From assembly GCF_039621855.1 (NCBI RefSeq), contig NZ_CP155071.1:2542001-2606000 (forward strand): 64,000 nucleotides of DNA, read 5' to 3'. The DNA comes from Erwinia sp. HDF1-3R (GTDB lineage: Bacteria > Pseudomonadota > Gammaproteobacteria > Enterobacterales > Enterobacteriaceae). Shown here in pieces: positions 9,370 to 18,305 of the stretch. Below the pieces are notes generated by a model. It was not told the DNA's origin. It made no database searches and was given only the letters and a program-made list of their open reading frames with translations. How positions within the stretch are numbered: position 1 is the stretch's first letter; each line of letters opens with the position of its first letter. The translations under genes and the position numbers were made by a program.

Positions 9370-9594
9370 TCAGGGTTTATTCCAGCGCGCCGTGGCGTGA
9401 CGCATCATCCGGCGCAGGAGAGGTTCCAGTGCCCAGGCCAGCACGATTTTTAGCGGGCGGCGCGCAACAGATTTGACCGCCCAGCCGGCCAGGCCCGCAG
9501 GGCCGTAGCTCATCGCACCGAGCAGCATAAATTTACCAGCCTGCTTTAAAACGGGTCTGGCGTGACGGTTAAAAGTCTGATGAACATTACGCAA
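9370..9594 (-). CDS. pspD: phage shock protein D
   Basis: This 74-residue protein matches PspD (73 in E. coli): basic ends, two short hydrophobic stretches (KFMLLGAMSYGPAGLAGWAV and LKIVLAWALEPLL) and an Arg-rich C-terminus. PspD is a peripheral inner-membrane protein whose exact role is unclear. It sits 55 bp after pspC in the same operon. Confidence 0.88.
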   Translation of the reverse strand: MRNVHQTFNRHARPVLKQAGKFMLLGAMSYGPAGLAGWAVKSVARRPLKIVLAWALEPLLRRMMRHATARWNKP

Positions 9595-9649
9595 GGGGTG
9601 TCTCCAGAATTATACCGGGCCCGGATGCGAGCCCGCGTGAACAACGGGA

Positions 9650-10015
9650 TTAAAGCTGACGAAACCGACTGCGAACGCTAAAGGTTTCTGAGGTCACATA
9701 GCGTTCCATTTCGCGTAGCGGTAGCTCGACGCCGCGCAGTTCGTTCTGCAAATCATCGAGCAGTTCGCGCGCGCAAGGCCGGGGTTGCGCGCCAGTCGCC
9801 GCGCTGTCCGGCTTTTCATCAAGCAGGAAGGCCAGCGCAAAATAAGCGATAGCGGTGAAGATAAAAACACCGAAGAAAAGCGACAGCACCACCATCACCC
9901 GCACCAGCTGCACCGGTATATCCAGAAATTCAGCCAGGCCCGCGCAGACGCCCTTGATCTTACCTCTGGCCGGAATGCGGTACAGCCTGCGGCCCTTAAA
10001 TGTCAGGTCAATCAT
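9650..10015 (-). CDS. pspC: phage shock protein C, membrane stress sensor
   Basis: PspC (121 residues; E. coli 119) senses inner-membrane stress with PspB and recruits PspA away from PspF. The N-terminal PspC domain contains the family signature KIKGVCAGLAEFLDIPVQLVR (near 20-40), followed by a membrane helix (VVLSLFFGVFIFTAIAYFAL, 44-63) and a helical C-terminus with a leucine-rich segment (ELLDDLQNELRGVE). It overlaps pspB by 4 bp. Confidence 0.95.
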   Translation of the reverse strand: MIDLTFKGRRLYRIPARGKIKGVCAGLAEFLDIPVQLVRVMVVLSLFFGVFIFTAIAYFALAFLLDEKPDSAATGAQPRPCARELLDDLQNELRGVELPLREMERYVTSETFSVRSRFRQL

Positions 10016-10239
10016 GGCTGCCTCCAGTTAGGGTGCTCCGCGTTAAGGATCTCTTCCAGCGTCTGAATGCGCTCGCGCATCCTTTTTGCATCAGCCGTGA
10101 GCTGCTGTAGCCGCTGGACCTCGCTCTGGGACAGTTCAGCACCGCCATTCTGACGGTTACTGTAGTGCAGCCATAACCAGACCGGTGCCACAAACAGCAT
10201 AAAAATGGTTAAAGGTATGGCCAGAAATAACGCGCTCAT
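10012..10239 (-). CDS. pspB: phage shock protein B
   Basis: PspB (75 residues) is a single-pass inner-membrane partner of PspC. An N-terminal helix (LFLAIPLTIFMLFVAPVWLWL) is followed by a coiled-coil (ELSQSEVQRLQQLTADAKRMRERIQTL, given here in outline at residues 33-60). It overlaps pspC (ATGA). A 65-bp gap with a strong stem-loop separates it from pspA. Confidence 0.95.
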   Translation of the reverse strand: MSALFLAIPLTIFMLFVAPVWLWLHYSNRQNGGAELSQSEVQRLQQLTADAKRMRERIQTLEEILNAEHPNWRQP

Positions 10240-10276
10240 TCACTCTCCTTGAAACAGTTATCCGATAGCTGACGTG

Positions 10277-10294
10277 GGCACCCACAGGGGTGCC
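10277..10294. terminator. stem-loop between pspA and pspB
   Basis: GGCACCC and GGGTGCC form a perfect 7-bp stem with a 4-base loop. On the operon strand no T-run follows. A likely role is to protect or partly end the pspA message so that PspA is made in excess of PspB and PspC; this is inference from position. Confidence 0.5.
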
Positions 10295-10304
10295 ATTCAA
10301 AGAC

Positions 10305-10970
10305 TTATTCGCCGCGGTTCATTTTCGCTTTCAGCGCGGCCAGCTGCTCGCTGATTTCGTCATCGGCGTGCAGGTCGGCAAACCGCTGGTCGAGCGTCTG
10401 CTGTTTGCCAAAACTCTGGCTTTCGGCTTCCGCTTCCATATGGTCGATGCGGCGTTCAAACGACTCAAACCGCGCCATCGCCTGATCGATTTTACCGCTG
10501 TCCAGCTGGCGACGCACATCCCGAGAGGACGAAGCCGCCTGGTGACGCAGGGTCAGCGCTTTTTGACGCGCGCGCGTTTCGCTCAGCTTCTTCTCCAGCT
10601 CGCCGATTTCGCCTTTCAGACGTACCAGCGTCTCATCGACCTGCTCCGCTTCCCGGCTCAGCGTCGTGACCAGCTCGGTCAGCTTCTGCTTTTCGATCAG
10701 CGCCGCGCGGGCCAGATCGTCTTTCTCTTTGCGCAGAGCCAGCTCGGCTTTGTCCTGCCAGTCGGCCTGCTGTGTTTCCGCCTGCTCGATACGACGCGAG
10801 AGCTGTTTCTTTTCTGCCAGCGCACGGGCAGAAGTGGAACGAACTTCAATCAGCGTGTCTTCCATTTCCTGAATCATCAGGCGAACCAGCTTCTGCGGAT
10901 CTTCCGCTTTTTCCAGCAGAGAGTTAATGTTGGCATTCACGATGTCAGCAAAGCGAGAAAAAATACCCAT
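10305..10970 (-). CDS. pspA: phage shock protein A (ESCRT-III-like membrane protector)
   Basis: PspA (221 residues; E. coli 222) inhibits PspF in unstressed cells and binds damaged inner membrane. The start [15 protein letters not shown] with its amphipathic helix is exactly that of the family, so the ATG at 10970 (GAGGAG ribosome site) is preferred to the frame beginning at 10985. The rest is a long coiled coil (about 25-190). It is the first gene of the operon, behind a sigma-54 promoter, and is divergent from pspF. Confidence 0.97.
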   Translation of the reverse strand: MGIFSRFADIVNANINSLLEKAEDPQKLVRLMIQEMEDTLIEVRSTSARALAEKKQLSRRIEQAETQQADWQDKAELALRKEKDDLARAALIEKQKLTELVTTLSREAEQVDETLVRLKGEIGELEKKLSETRARQKALTLRHQAASSSRDVRRQLDSGKIDQAMARFESFERRIDHMEAEAESQSFGKQQTLDQRFADLHADDEISEQLAALKAKMNRGE

Positions 10971-11024
10971 AATTACACTCCTCATTAATCTGTTTATCAG
11001 GCGCGGTGCGCTCTGTTATCTAAT

Positions 11025-11040
11025 TCAATTCCCGTGCCAA
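11025..11040 (-). promoter_or_regulatory. sigma-54 promoter of the psp operon
   Basis: On the minus strand the site reads TTGGCACGGGAATTGA. The -24 element (TTGGCAC) is perfect and the -12 part (TTGA) deviates from TTGC, as it does in the E. coli pspA promoter. It lies about 55 bp upstream of the pspA start, between the divergent pspA and pspF. PspF binding sites are expected in 11050-11130 but were not delimited. Confidence 0.88.
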
Positions 11041-11133
11041 CTTTTATCTTACTGATTTACCTCAAAAAGATTACTTTACACCCTGGCAAGGTAAGTTTAA
11101 GGTGGTGTAAATCACTAACAGATGGTGAATTTC

Positions 11134-12153
11134 ATGAGCGAATTTAACGATACCCTGCTGGGCGAGTCGAACAACTTTCTTGAGGTGCTGGAACAGGTTT
11201 CCCGCCTTGCCCCGCTGAACAAGCCAGTGCTGGTGACCGGCGAACGCGGAACCGGCAAGGAGCTGATCGCCAGCCGCCTGCACTACCTCTCTGACCGCTG
11301 GCAGGGGCCGTTTATTTCGCTAAACTGCGCGGCGCTGAACGAAAACCTGCTCGACTCCGAACTGTTTGGGCATGAGGCGGGCGCCTTTACCGGTGCGCAA
11401 AAGCGCCATCTGGGCCGCTTTGAGCGCGCAGACGGAGGAACGCTGTTTCTGGATGAGCTGGCAACGGCCCCGATGCTGGTTCAGGAGAAGCTGCTGCGGG
11501 TAATTGAATACGGACAGCTGGAGCGGGTCGGTGGAAGTCAGCCGCTACAGGTAAGCGTCAGGCTGGTCTGTGCCACTAATGACGACCTGCCCCTGCTGGC
11601 ACAGCAGGGAAAATTCCGCGCGGATTTGCTCGATCGTCTCGCCTTCGATGTGGTACAACTGCCCCCGCTGCGCGAACGCCGCAGCGATATTCTGGTCATG
11701 GCTAACCATTTCGCCATACAGATGTGTCGGGAACTGGAACTGATGCTTTTTGCCGGATTCACTCAGAACGCACAGCAGACGTTGCTGGCGTATCACTGGC
11801 CCGGTAATATTCGTGAGCTAAAAAACGTGGTTGAACGCTCAGTATACCGCCATGCAGAACCCGACCAGCCGCTGGATGATATTATCCTCGATCCTTTTCA
11901 GCGGCGTTCCTCCGCGCTCACGGCACAATCAGCACCGGCACCGACGGCTGCGCCACAGCTACCCGCCCTGCCCGTGGATTTACGCCGCTGGCAGAATGAA
12001 CAGGAAAAAGCGCTGCTGGAAAAAGCCCTGGTGGAGTCCCGCTTTAACCAGCGTCGGGCGGCTGTGCTGCTGGGGGTAACCTATCATCAACTGCGCGCGA
12101 TGATAAAAAAGCACGATATAAATGGCGAGAAACAGGCAGTTGTTCAACCTTAA
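11134..12153 (+). CDS. pspF: PspF, sigma-54 activator of the phage-shock operon
   Basis: PspF is an AAA+ enhancer-binding protein lacking a receiver domain. The 339-residue protein shows Walker A (GERGTGKEL), the sigma-54 contact loop GAFTGA ([10 protein letters not shown]), Walker B (FLDELATAP), the arginine-finger region ([10 protein letters not shown]) and a C-terminal helix-turn-helix ([20 protein letters not shown]). The ATG at 11134, with GGTGA 7 bases before it, matches the family N-terminus ([11 protein letters not shown]). The ATG at 11122 would add four residues. It carries a longer linker and C-terminal tail than E. coli PspF (325). Confidence 0.95.
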   Translation: MSEFNDTLLGESNNFLEVLEQVSRLAPLNKPVLVTGERGTGKELIASRLHYLSDRWQGPFISLNCAALNENLLDSELFGHEAGAFTGAQKRHLGRFERADGGTLFLDELATAPMLVQEKLLRVIEYGQLERVGGSQPLQVSVRLVCATNDDLPLLAQQGKFRADLLDRLAFDVVQLPPLRERRSDILVMANHFAIQMCRELELMLFAGFTQNAQQTLLAYHWPGNIRELKNVVERSVYRHAEPDQPLDDIILDPFQRRSSALTAQSAPAPTAAPQLPALPVDLRRWQNEQEKALLEKALVESRFNQRRAAVLLGVTYHQLRAMIKKHDINGEKQAVVQP

Positions 12154-12168
12154 CCCAGAGAAACACCG

Positions 12169-12267
12169 ATGAACCTGAAATTAATTCCACCCGTTATTAT
12201 CCTCGTTGCGGCCGTCGCCTTTATGTCGTGGTTTTTAGCCAGCGGCGCGTTTGCACCTGGAAGCTAA
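12169..12267 (+). CDS. possible 32-residue membrane peptide or gene remnant after pspF
   Basis: An ORF of 32 codons starts 15 bp after the pspF stop and encodes MNLKLIPPVIILVAAVAFMS followed by a short Trp-Phe-Leu segment and GAFAPGS. It is one hydrophobic helix. The opening residues resemble the N-terminus of isoprenylcysteine carboxylmethyltransferase-like membrane proteins, which would make this a truncated remnant. It could also be a genuine small membrane protein. The ribosome site is weak. Confidence 0.35.
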   Translation: MNLKLIPPVIILVAAVAFMSWFLASGAFAPGS

Positions 12268-12444
12268 AGTTCCATAACCCCGCGCGCGGCGATGAGGTCA
12301 TTTCTAAAATGCATAACGTGCTTATTTTTACGCCTTTTTAAGACAATAATATCTATTTTGTTTTAACTCTGTAGGCTGAGGTCATCAGTAAGCGAGGGAT
12401 TGGTACTGAGTGCATTTTGGATAACCCCTTTTGTAGTGCTTGCT
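12268..12444. other. AT-rich spacer after pspF
   Basis: No gene is supported here. The stretch is AT-rich and leads into the plus-strand terminator at 12445-12466, so it may be the pspF 3' end or hold an unrecognised small transcript. Confidence 0.4.
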
Positions 12445-12466
12445 GCCCGGTAACGCGGGCCTTTTT
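12445..12466 (+). terminator. intrinsic terminator, plus strand
   Basis: GCCCG and CGGGC pair around a 6-base loop and are followed by CTTTTT. It would end transcription from pspF. Confidence 0.75.
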
Positions 12467-12524
12467 ACATTACAAACGAATCGAATAAGCGGGATACTCC
12501 TACTATCCTGCAAGTGGAAATAAG

Positions 12525-12547
12525 CCCGCCTCGTGCGGGTTTTTTTT
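12525..12547 (+). terminator. second intrinsic terminator, plus strand
   Basis: CCCGC and GCGGG pair around CTCGT and are followed by eight T. The presence of a second strong plus-strand terminator only 60 bp after the first suggests a short transcript between them (see findings). Confidence 0.8.
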
Positions 12548-12571
12548 CGTCTTTCGGCATCCAGTGACAGC

Positions 12572-12663
12572 AAAAAAAAGCCCGCTCAAGGCGGGCTAAA
12601 GTATTACTGGAAGCAATGTGAGCAATGTCGTGCTCTTCTTCAGTAGAGCCACCGTCGAAGCGC
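12572..12663 (-). ncRNA. ryhB: RyhB iron-stress small RNA
   Basis: On the minus strand the sequence contains the RyhB core almost unchanged from E. coli: GCACGACATTGCTCACATTG, followed by CTTCCAGTAATACTT, then the terminator hairpin GCCCGCCTTGAGCGGGC and eight T (ends at 12572). The predicted 5' end is GCGCTTCG at about 12663, giving about 92 nt (E. coli 90). A Fur box overlaps the promoter. RyhB is made when iron is scarce and, with Hfq, represses iron-using protein mRNAs; acnA, a known target class, is in this window. A 73-codon ORF on the same strand is only a shadow. Confidence 0.95.
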
Positions 12664-12666
12664 ATT

Positions 12667-12699
12667 TGAATAGTAATCATTCTCACTACTGTCTGTAAA
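12667..12699 (-). promoter_or_regulatory. ryhB promoter with overlapping Fur box
   Basis: Minus strand: -35 TTTACA (12694-12699), 18-bp spacer, -10 TACTAT (12670-12675), start near 12663. The Fur-like operator TGAGAATGATTACTATTCA (12667-12685) agrees with the GATAATGAT-palindrome consensus in most positions and covers the -10. Repression by Fe-Fur is therefore expected. Confidence 0.85.
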
Positions 12700-12883
12700 G
12701 CATTTTGTTGAGAATTTTTCTCATTACCATAGCAACCCTGGGCGTATTGGCAGCAATCCGCCGGGCGGTGGGTTAGGCGTTCAGGCGCAGGGTGGTTTAA
12801 AAAGCGCCAGTTACCACTGCAAACTTTGGGCGATACGGGAGAGTGCGATACACTCTGATTATTGCCTGAGTTTCAGATGACCT

Positions 12884-14509
12884 ATGCGCACACTTATCCC
12901 CACCCTACTGACCGGACTGGCTCTGCTGGCCTCCGCCTCTGCCTGCTCCGCCCCGCCGGGCGATATTCGCCAGAGCGGATTTGTCTACTGCGTTAACGGC
13001 GCGGTAACCACGTTCAACCCGCAGCTGGCCAGCGGCGGACTGGTCGTGGATACGCTGGCCGCCCAGATGTATGACCGCCTGCTGGATGTCGACCCCTATA
13101 CTTACCGGCTGATCCCCGAGCTGGCGGAAAGCTGGGAGATACGGGACGACGGTGCCACCTACCGTTTTCATCTGCGCCATAACGTCCCGTTTCAGAAAAC
13201 CGCCTGGTTCACGCCCACGCGCGCGATGAACGCTGACGACGTGGTTTTCAGCTTTCAGCGTATTTTCGATCGCGGTTCGCCCTGGCATAACGTTAACGGG
13301 GGCAGCTATCCCTATTTTGACAGCCTGCAATTTGCCGATGCGGTTAAAAGCGTGAAAAAGCTCGATCGGAACACCGTTGAAATCCAGCTAAAAAATCCTG
13401 ACGCCTCTTTTCTCTGGCATATGGCCACCCACTACGCCCCAGTGCTGTCGGCAGAGTATGCGGAACAACTGACGCGCGCAGACCATCAGGAGCAGATGGA
13501 CCGTCAGCCGGTGGGCACCGGGCCTTTTATGCTTAGCGATTATCGTACCGGACAATATATTCGCCTGGCGCGCAATCCTGACTACTGGAAGGGTCTGCCG
13601 CGTATGGCGCAGGTGGTGATTGATATGGGCGCAGGCGGTACAGGACGGCTGTCGAAGCTGCTTACCGGTGAGTGCGACGTGCTGGCTTACCCGGCGGCCA
13701 GTCAGATTTCCGTGCTGCGCGACGATCCCCGCCTGCGGCTTACGCTGCGGCCGGGGATGAATATCGCCTATCTGGCCTTTAACACCCGCAAAGCGCCGCT
13801 GGACCGCCCGGACGTACGTCAGGCGCTGGCGCTGGCGATAAATAATGAACGCCTGATGGAATCGATCTATTACGGTACGGCGGAAACCGCCGCCTCGATC
13901 CTGCCGCGCGCCTCCTGGGCCTATAATAATGATTCGCGGGTGACGGAATACAATCCCGGTAAGGCGCGCGAGTTGCTGAAGGCACAGGGCGTGGAAGACC
14001 TGCATCTCACGCTGTGGGTGCCCTCGGCTTCTCAGGCGTGGAATCCCAGTCCGTTAAAGACCGCCGAGCTGATTCAGGCCGACCTGGCGCAGGTTGGCGT
14101 GACGGTGACTATCGTCCCCGTTGAAGGCCGTTTTCAGGAAGCCCGCCTGATGGAGATGAACCACGATTTGACGCTGGCGGGCTGGGCAACCGACAGCAAC
14201 GATCCGGACAGTTTTTTTCGCCCGCTGCTGAGCTGTGCGGCTATAGGATCGCAGACGAACTATGCGCACTGGTGCGATGCCGCGCTGGATGACGTGCTGC
14301 ATAAGGCCCTGCTCTCCCAACATCTTTCATCGCGCGTCGACTACTACGCTCAGGCGCAAAGCATGCTGGCAAAATCTTTACCGGTGCTGCCGCTGGCTTA
14401 TTCTCTCCGTCTGCAGGCCTACCGGGCCGACATCCACGGTCTGGTACTGAGTCCCTTTGGTAATGCGTCGTTTGCCGGCGTTCATCGCGATAAGGCTGGG
14501 GGGAAATAA
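12884..14509 (+). CDS. sapA: SapA, periplasmic peptide-binding protein
   Basis: SapA (541 residues; E. coli 547) is the SBP_bac_5-family binding protein of the Sap ABC system, linked to resistance to cationic antimicrobial peptides and, in E. coli, to putrescine export by SapBCDF. A signal peptide ending in ASACSAP precedes the mature part. Conserved segments include [19 protein letters not shown] [15 protein letters not shown] (about 63-77), [10 protein letters not shown] and [15 protein letters not shown]. The -10-like GATACACT about 30 bp upstream may be its promoter. sapB follows after 1 bp. Confidence 0.95.
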   Translation: MRTLIPTLLTGLALLASASACSAPPGDIRQSGFVYCVNGAVTTFNPQLASGGLVVDTLAAQMYDRLLDVDPYTYRLIPELAESWEIRDDGATYRFHLRHNVPFQKTAWFTPTRAMNADDVVFSFQRIFDRGSPWHNVNGGSYPYFDSLQFADAVKSVKKLDRNTVEIQLKNPDASFLWHMATHYAPVLSAEYAEQLTRADHQEQMDRQPVGTGPFMLSDYRTGQYIRLARNPDYWKGLPRMAQVVIDMGAGGTGRLSKLLTGECDVLAYPAASQISVLRDDPRLRLTLRPGMNIAYLAFNTRKAPLDRPDVRQALALAINNERLMESIYYGTAETAASILPRASWAYNNDSRVTEYNPGKARELLKAQGVEDLHLTLWVPSASQAWNPSPLKTAELIQADLAQVGVTVTIVPVEGRFQEARLMEMNHDLTLAGWATDSNDPDSFFRPLLSCAAIGSQTNYAHWCDAALDDVLHKALLSQHLSSRVDYYAQAQSMLAKSLPVLPLAYSLRLQAYRADIHGLVLSPFGNASFAGVHRDKAGGK

Positions 14510-14510
14510 T

Positions 14511-15476
14511 ATGGTGATTTACACTCTGCGAAGGCTGGTACTGTGGCTGGTGACGCTATTTATGCTGACGCTGGTGGGCTTTAGCCTGAGTTATTTTACG
14601 CCGCATGCCCCGCTACAGGGCGCCTCATTTAGCGATGCTTTTGTGTTCTGGTATAAAGGACTTCTCCAGCTCGATTTCGGCGTGTCGAGTATCAACGGCG
14701 AACCAATAGGCCCGCAGATACGCGAAGTGTTTCCGGCCACGCTTGAGCTCTGCCTGCTGGCTTTTTCACTGGCCATGCTGATTGGTATTCCACTGGGCAT
14801 CGCCGCAGGTGTCATGCGCAATAAATGGCAGGATAAGCTTATCAGCGCGATTGCGCTGCTCGGATTCTCCCTGCCGGTGTTCTGGCTGGCGCTGCTGCTG
14901 ACGCTCTATTTCTCGCTGAATCTCGGCTGGCTGCCCGTTTCCGGGCGGTTTGACCTGCTTTACCCGGTCAAAAATATCACCGGCTTTGCGCTGATTGACG
15001 CCTGGCTTAGCCACTCCCCCTGGCGGCATGAAATGATGATCAGCGCGCTGATGCACGCCATTCTGCCGGTGACGGCACTGGCCGTCGCGCCCACTACCGA
15101 GGTGATCCGACTGCTGCGCATCAGTACGCGTGAGGTGATGGAGAAAAACTATATTAAGGCCGCCGCTACCCGGGGTCTGTCGCTGATGACCATTATCCGG
15201 CGTCACGTGCTGCATAATGCGCTGCCACCGGTTATACCCCGCCTGGGACTGCAATTTTCAACCATGCTGACGCTGGCGATGATCACCGAAGTGGTGTTTA
15301 GCTGGCCGGGTCTGGGTCGCTGGCTGGTGGATGCCATTCGCCAGCAGGATTATGCGGCTATCTCAGCGGGCGTGATGACGGTGGGTGGACTGGTGATCAC
15401 CGTTAACGTTCTGGCGGATATTCTCGGTGCCCTCACCACGCCACTTAAGCATAAGGAGTGGTATGCCCTCAGATAA
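14511..15476 (+). CDS. sapB: SapB, ABC transporter permease
   Basis: SapB has 321 residues, as in E. coli, with the BPD_transp_1 fold and about six membrane helices. The EAA loop that contacts the ATPase is at residues 216-240 ([19 protein letters not shown]). The frame is open from 14457, but the ATG at 14511, directly after the sapA stop, gives the conserved N-terminus [12 protein letters not shown]. It overlaps sapC by 14 bp. Confidence 0.95.
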   Translation: MVIYTLRRLVLWLVTLFMLTLVGFSLSYFTPHAPLQGASFSDAFVFWYKGLLQLDFGVSSINGEPIGPQIREVFPATLELCLLAFSLAMLIGIPLGIAAGVMRNKWQDKLISAIALLGFSLPVFWLALLLTLYFSLNLGWLPVSGRFDLLYPVKNITGFALIDAWLSHSPWRHEMMISALMHAILPVTALAVAPTTEVIRLLRISTREVMEKNYIKAAATRGLSLMTIIRRHVLHNALPPVIPRLGLQFSTMLTLAMITEVVFSWPGLGRWLVDAIRQQDYAAISAGVMTVGGLVITVNVLADILGALTTPLKHKEWYALR

Positions 15477-16353
15477 CATTTACGACGAGAAGCGGTTACC
15501 CAGTCCGCTTCGCCACACCTGGGGCCTGTTTTACCGGGATACCACCGCAATGATTGGCTTTTATACCTTTATTGCGCTGCTGCTGGTGTGCATCTTTGGC
15601 CGCCTGCTGGCCCCCTACGGTCTCGACCAGCAGTTTCTGGGCTATCAGCTGATGCCGCCCTCATGGTCGCGCTATGGCGATGTCTCATTCTTTCTCGGCA
15701 CCGACGATTTGGGTCGTGACGTGCTGAGCCGTCTGCTGAGCGGTGCCGCCCCCACCGTGGGGTCGGCGATTTTGGTGACCCTGCTTGCCGCCGTCTGCGC
15801 CATGGTGCTGGGGGTGATGGCCGGTCTGACCCGCGGGCTGCGGTCCGCCCTGCTTAATCACGTGCTGGATACGCTGCTCTCGCTGCCCTCCCTGCTGCTG
15901 GCAATTATCGTGGTGGCCTTTATGGGGCCACGGCTTGAACATGCGCTGCTGGCGGTATTTCTGGCGATACTGCCCCGGCTGGTTCGCGCCATCTATACGG
16001 CGGTGCATGACGAGCTTGAGAAGGACTATGTGGTCGCGGCCAGGCTGGACGGGGCCACCAGCATGGATATTCTTCGTCATGCGATTTTCCCCAATATCCT
16101 TGGGCTGCTGGTGAGCGAATTGACCCGTGCGCTGTCGATGGCGATCCTGGACATTGCCGCACTGGGTTTTCTCGATTTAGGTGCGCAGTTGCCCTCACCT
16201 GAATGGGGCGCGATGCTGGGTGATGCGCTGGAGCTGATTTACGTGGCCCCCTGGACAGTGATGCTGCCCGGCGGCGCCATTATGCTGAGCGTGCTGATCG
16301 TCAATTTGCTGGGTGACGGCATCCGCCGCGCCATTGTATCGGGAGTTGAATAG
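15463..16353 (+). CDS. sapC: SapC, ABC transporter permease
   Basis: SapC has 296 residues (same as E. coli) and the OppC-type N-terminal plus BPD_transp_1 domains. The EAA motif is visible as [20 protein letters not shown] (about 192-211). The ATG at 15463 has an AAGGAG site and matches the family start. sapD begins immediately after the stop. Confidence 0.95.
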   Translation: MPSDNIYDEKRLPSPLRHTWGLFYRDTTAMIGFYTFIALLLVCIFGRLLAPYGLDQQFLGYQLMPPSWSRYGDVSFFLGTDDLGRDVLSRLLSGAAPTVGSAILVTLLAAVCAMVLGVMAGLTRGLRSALLNHVLDTLLSLPSLLLAIIVVAFMGPRLEHALLAVFLAILPRLVRAIYTAVHDELEKDYVVAARLDGATSMDILRHAIFPNILGLLVSELTRALSMAILDIAALGFLDLGAQLPSPEWGAMLGDALELIYVAPWTVMLPGGAIMLSVLIVNLLGDGIRRAIVSGVE

Positions 16354-17346
16354 ATGCCGCTGCTCGATATTCGCAATCTGACCATTGAATTTATCACCGC
16401 TGACGGACCGGTGAAGGCCGTGGATCGCGTCAGTATGACGCTAAGCGCGGGCGAGGTTCGCGGGCTGGTGGGCGAATCCGGTTCTGGTAAAAGCCTGATC
16501 GCGAAGGCGATTTGCGGCGTAACCCGCGATAACTGGCGCGTGACCGCCGATCGTATGCGCTTTGATGATATCGATCTCCTGCATCTTTCTCCGCGCGAGC
16601 GTCGCAAAATCATCGGCCACAATATTTCGATGATTTTTCAGGAGCCGCAGTCCTGCCTGGATCCCTCTGCCAGCATTGGACGCCAGCTGGTGCAGGCGAT
16701 CCCCGGCTGGACGTGGAAAGGCCGCTGGTATCAGCGCTTTCGCTGGCGGCACCGCCGGGCCATTGAGCTGCTTCACCGCGTGGGGATTAAAGACCATAGC
16801 GAGATTATGAGCAGTTTCCCCTATGAGCTGACTGAGGGGGAGTGTCAGAAGGTGATGATTGCCATCGCCCTGGCGAACCAGCCGCGGCTGCTGATTGCGG
16901 ATGAGCCAACCAATGCTATGGAACCGACCACCCAGGCGCAAATTTTTCGGCTGCTGTCGCGGCTTAATCAGAACAATAACACCACGATACTGCTGATCAG
17001 CCACGATCTTCAGATGCTGAGCCACTGGGCTAACCGCATCAATGTGATGTACTGCGGCCAGACGGTGGAAACTGCGCTGAGTCCCGATCTGCTCGATACG
17101 CCGCACCACCCTTATACCCAGGCGCTGATCCGCGCCATGCCGGACTTTGGCCGCGCGCTGCCGCATAAAAGTCGGCTGAATACGCTACCCGGCGCGATCC
17201 CTTCGCTTGAGCATCTGCCGATTGGCTGTCGGCTGGGTCCACGCTGCCCCTATGCCCAGAAGACCTGTATTCAGACGCCGAGGCTGACCGGGACGAAAAG
17301 CCACCTGTACGCCTGCCACTTCCCGCTCAATATGGAGAGTCAGTAA
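16354..17346 (+). CDS. sapD: SapD, ABC transporter ATPase
   Basis: SapD (330 residues, identical in length to E. coli) has Walker A GESGSGKS (40-47), Q-loop FQEPQSC and Walker B LLIADEP. The signature is LTEGECQKV, which departs from LSGGQ as in E. coli SapD. The C-terminal oligopeptide-ATPase domain has the cysteine cluster [15 protein letters not shown]. In E. coli SapD also supports Trk potassium uptake. It shares one base with the sapF start (TAATG). Confidence 0.96.
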   Translation: MPLLDIRNLTIEFITADGPVKAVDRVSMTLSAGEVRGLVGESGSGKSLIAKAICGVTRDNWRVTADRMRFDDIDLLHLSPRERRKIIGHNISMIFQEPQSCLDPSASIGRQLVQAIPGWTWKGRWYQRFRWRHRRAIELLHRVGIKDHSEIMSSFPYELTEGECQKVMIAIALANQPRLLIADEPTNAMEPTTQAQIFRLLSRLNQNNNTTILLISHDLQMLSHWANRINVMYCGQTVETALSPDLLDTPHHPYTQALIRAMPDFGRALPHKSRLNTLPGAIPSLEHLPIGCRLGPRCPYAQKTCIQTPRLTGTKSHLYACHFPLNMESQ

Positions 17347-18152
17347 TGGTGGATACGCTGCTTGAAGTGCGCGCGCTGAGCAAAACTTACCGCTATCGTA
17401 CGGGCCTGTTCCGTCGTCAGCACGTGGAGGCGGTAAAATCCGTCAGTTTTACCCTGTCTGAGGGTCAGACGCTGGCGATTATCGGTGAGAACGGCTCGGG
17501 GAAGTCAACCCTGGCGAAAATGCTCAGCGGCATGATTGCGCCGACCGCCGGCGATATTATTATCGATGACCGGCCGCTGGAATACGGCGACTATGGCTAT
17601 CGCAGCCAGCGTATTCGCATGATATTTCAGGATCCCTCAACATCCCTGAACCCGCGTCAGCGCATCAGTCAGATTCTGGACTTTCCCCTCAGGCTCAATA
17701 CCGATCTCTCAGCCGAAGCGCGCGAAGGGCGCATTATCGCTACGCTGCGCCAGGTGGGCCTGCTCAGAGATCATGCTGCCTACTACCCCCATATGCTGGC
17801 GCCCGGGCAGCGGCAGCGCGTGGGCCTGGCGCGCGCGCTTATCCTCCAGCCGAAGGTCATTGTCGCCGATGAGGCGCTGGCCTCGCTGGATATGTCGATG
17901 CGTTCACAGCTGGTTAATCTGATGCTGGAGCTACAGGATAAGCATGGCATCGCCTATATCTATGTGACCCAGCATTTGGGGATGATGAAACATATCAGCG
18001 ACAAGGTGCTGGTCATGCATCAGGGAGAAGTGGTGGAGCGCGGCAGCACCGCGGATGTGATGGCCAGCCCGCTGCACGACCTGACCCGACGCCTGATTAG
18101 CAGTCACTTTGGCGAAGCCCTGACCGCCGACGCCTGGCGCAAGGATCGCTAA
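17346..18152 (+). CDS. sapF: SapF, ABC transporter ATPase
   Basis: SapF (268 residues, as in E. coli) has Walker A GENGSGKST (about 46-54), signature LAPGQRQRVGLA and Walker B VIVADEAL. It is the last gene of the sap operon. In E. coli fabI follows; here an unrelated accessory gene follows after about 150 bp, and no fabI is present in the window. Confidence 0.96.
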   Translation: MVDTLLEVRALSKTYRYRTGLFRRQHVEAVKSVSFTLSEGQTLAIIGENGSGKSTLAKMLSGMIAPTAGDIIIDDRPLEYGDYGYRSQRIRMIFQDPSTSLNPRQRISQILDFPLRLNTDLSAEAREGRIIATLRQVGLLRDHAAYYPHMLAPGQRQRVGLARALILQPKVIVADEALASLDMSMRSQLVNLMLELQDKHGIAYIYVTQHLGMMKHISDKVLVMHQGEVVERGSTADVMASPLHDLTRRLISSHFGEALTADAWRKDR

Positions 18153-18305
18153 CCTCATTATACCTTTACGCTATTAATTAGCACCGATTGGTCTTTGGTT
18201 CACTTCTCCCGTTGCGCCAGGATGATTCTGTTCTTCAGGCCCGGTCAACGCGTTTTGCCGCCTTTTACCCTTTCGCCGGGCCGGCTAACTTGAAAAGGAA
18301 TGACC

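Noticed and set aside
10290..10988. 232-codon plus-strand ORF opposite pspA
   Set aside because: Complete antisense of pspA, with no independent support.
12465..12686. 73-codon ORF on the minus strand over the pspF-sapA gap
   Set aside because: It runs through the RyhB sequence, its terminator and a second terminator; the region is a small RNA and the protein has no family features.
16354..17346. SapD with a defective ABC signature (LTEGE)
   Set aside because: E. coli SapD has the same deviation, so it is a family trait and not a mutation.
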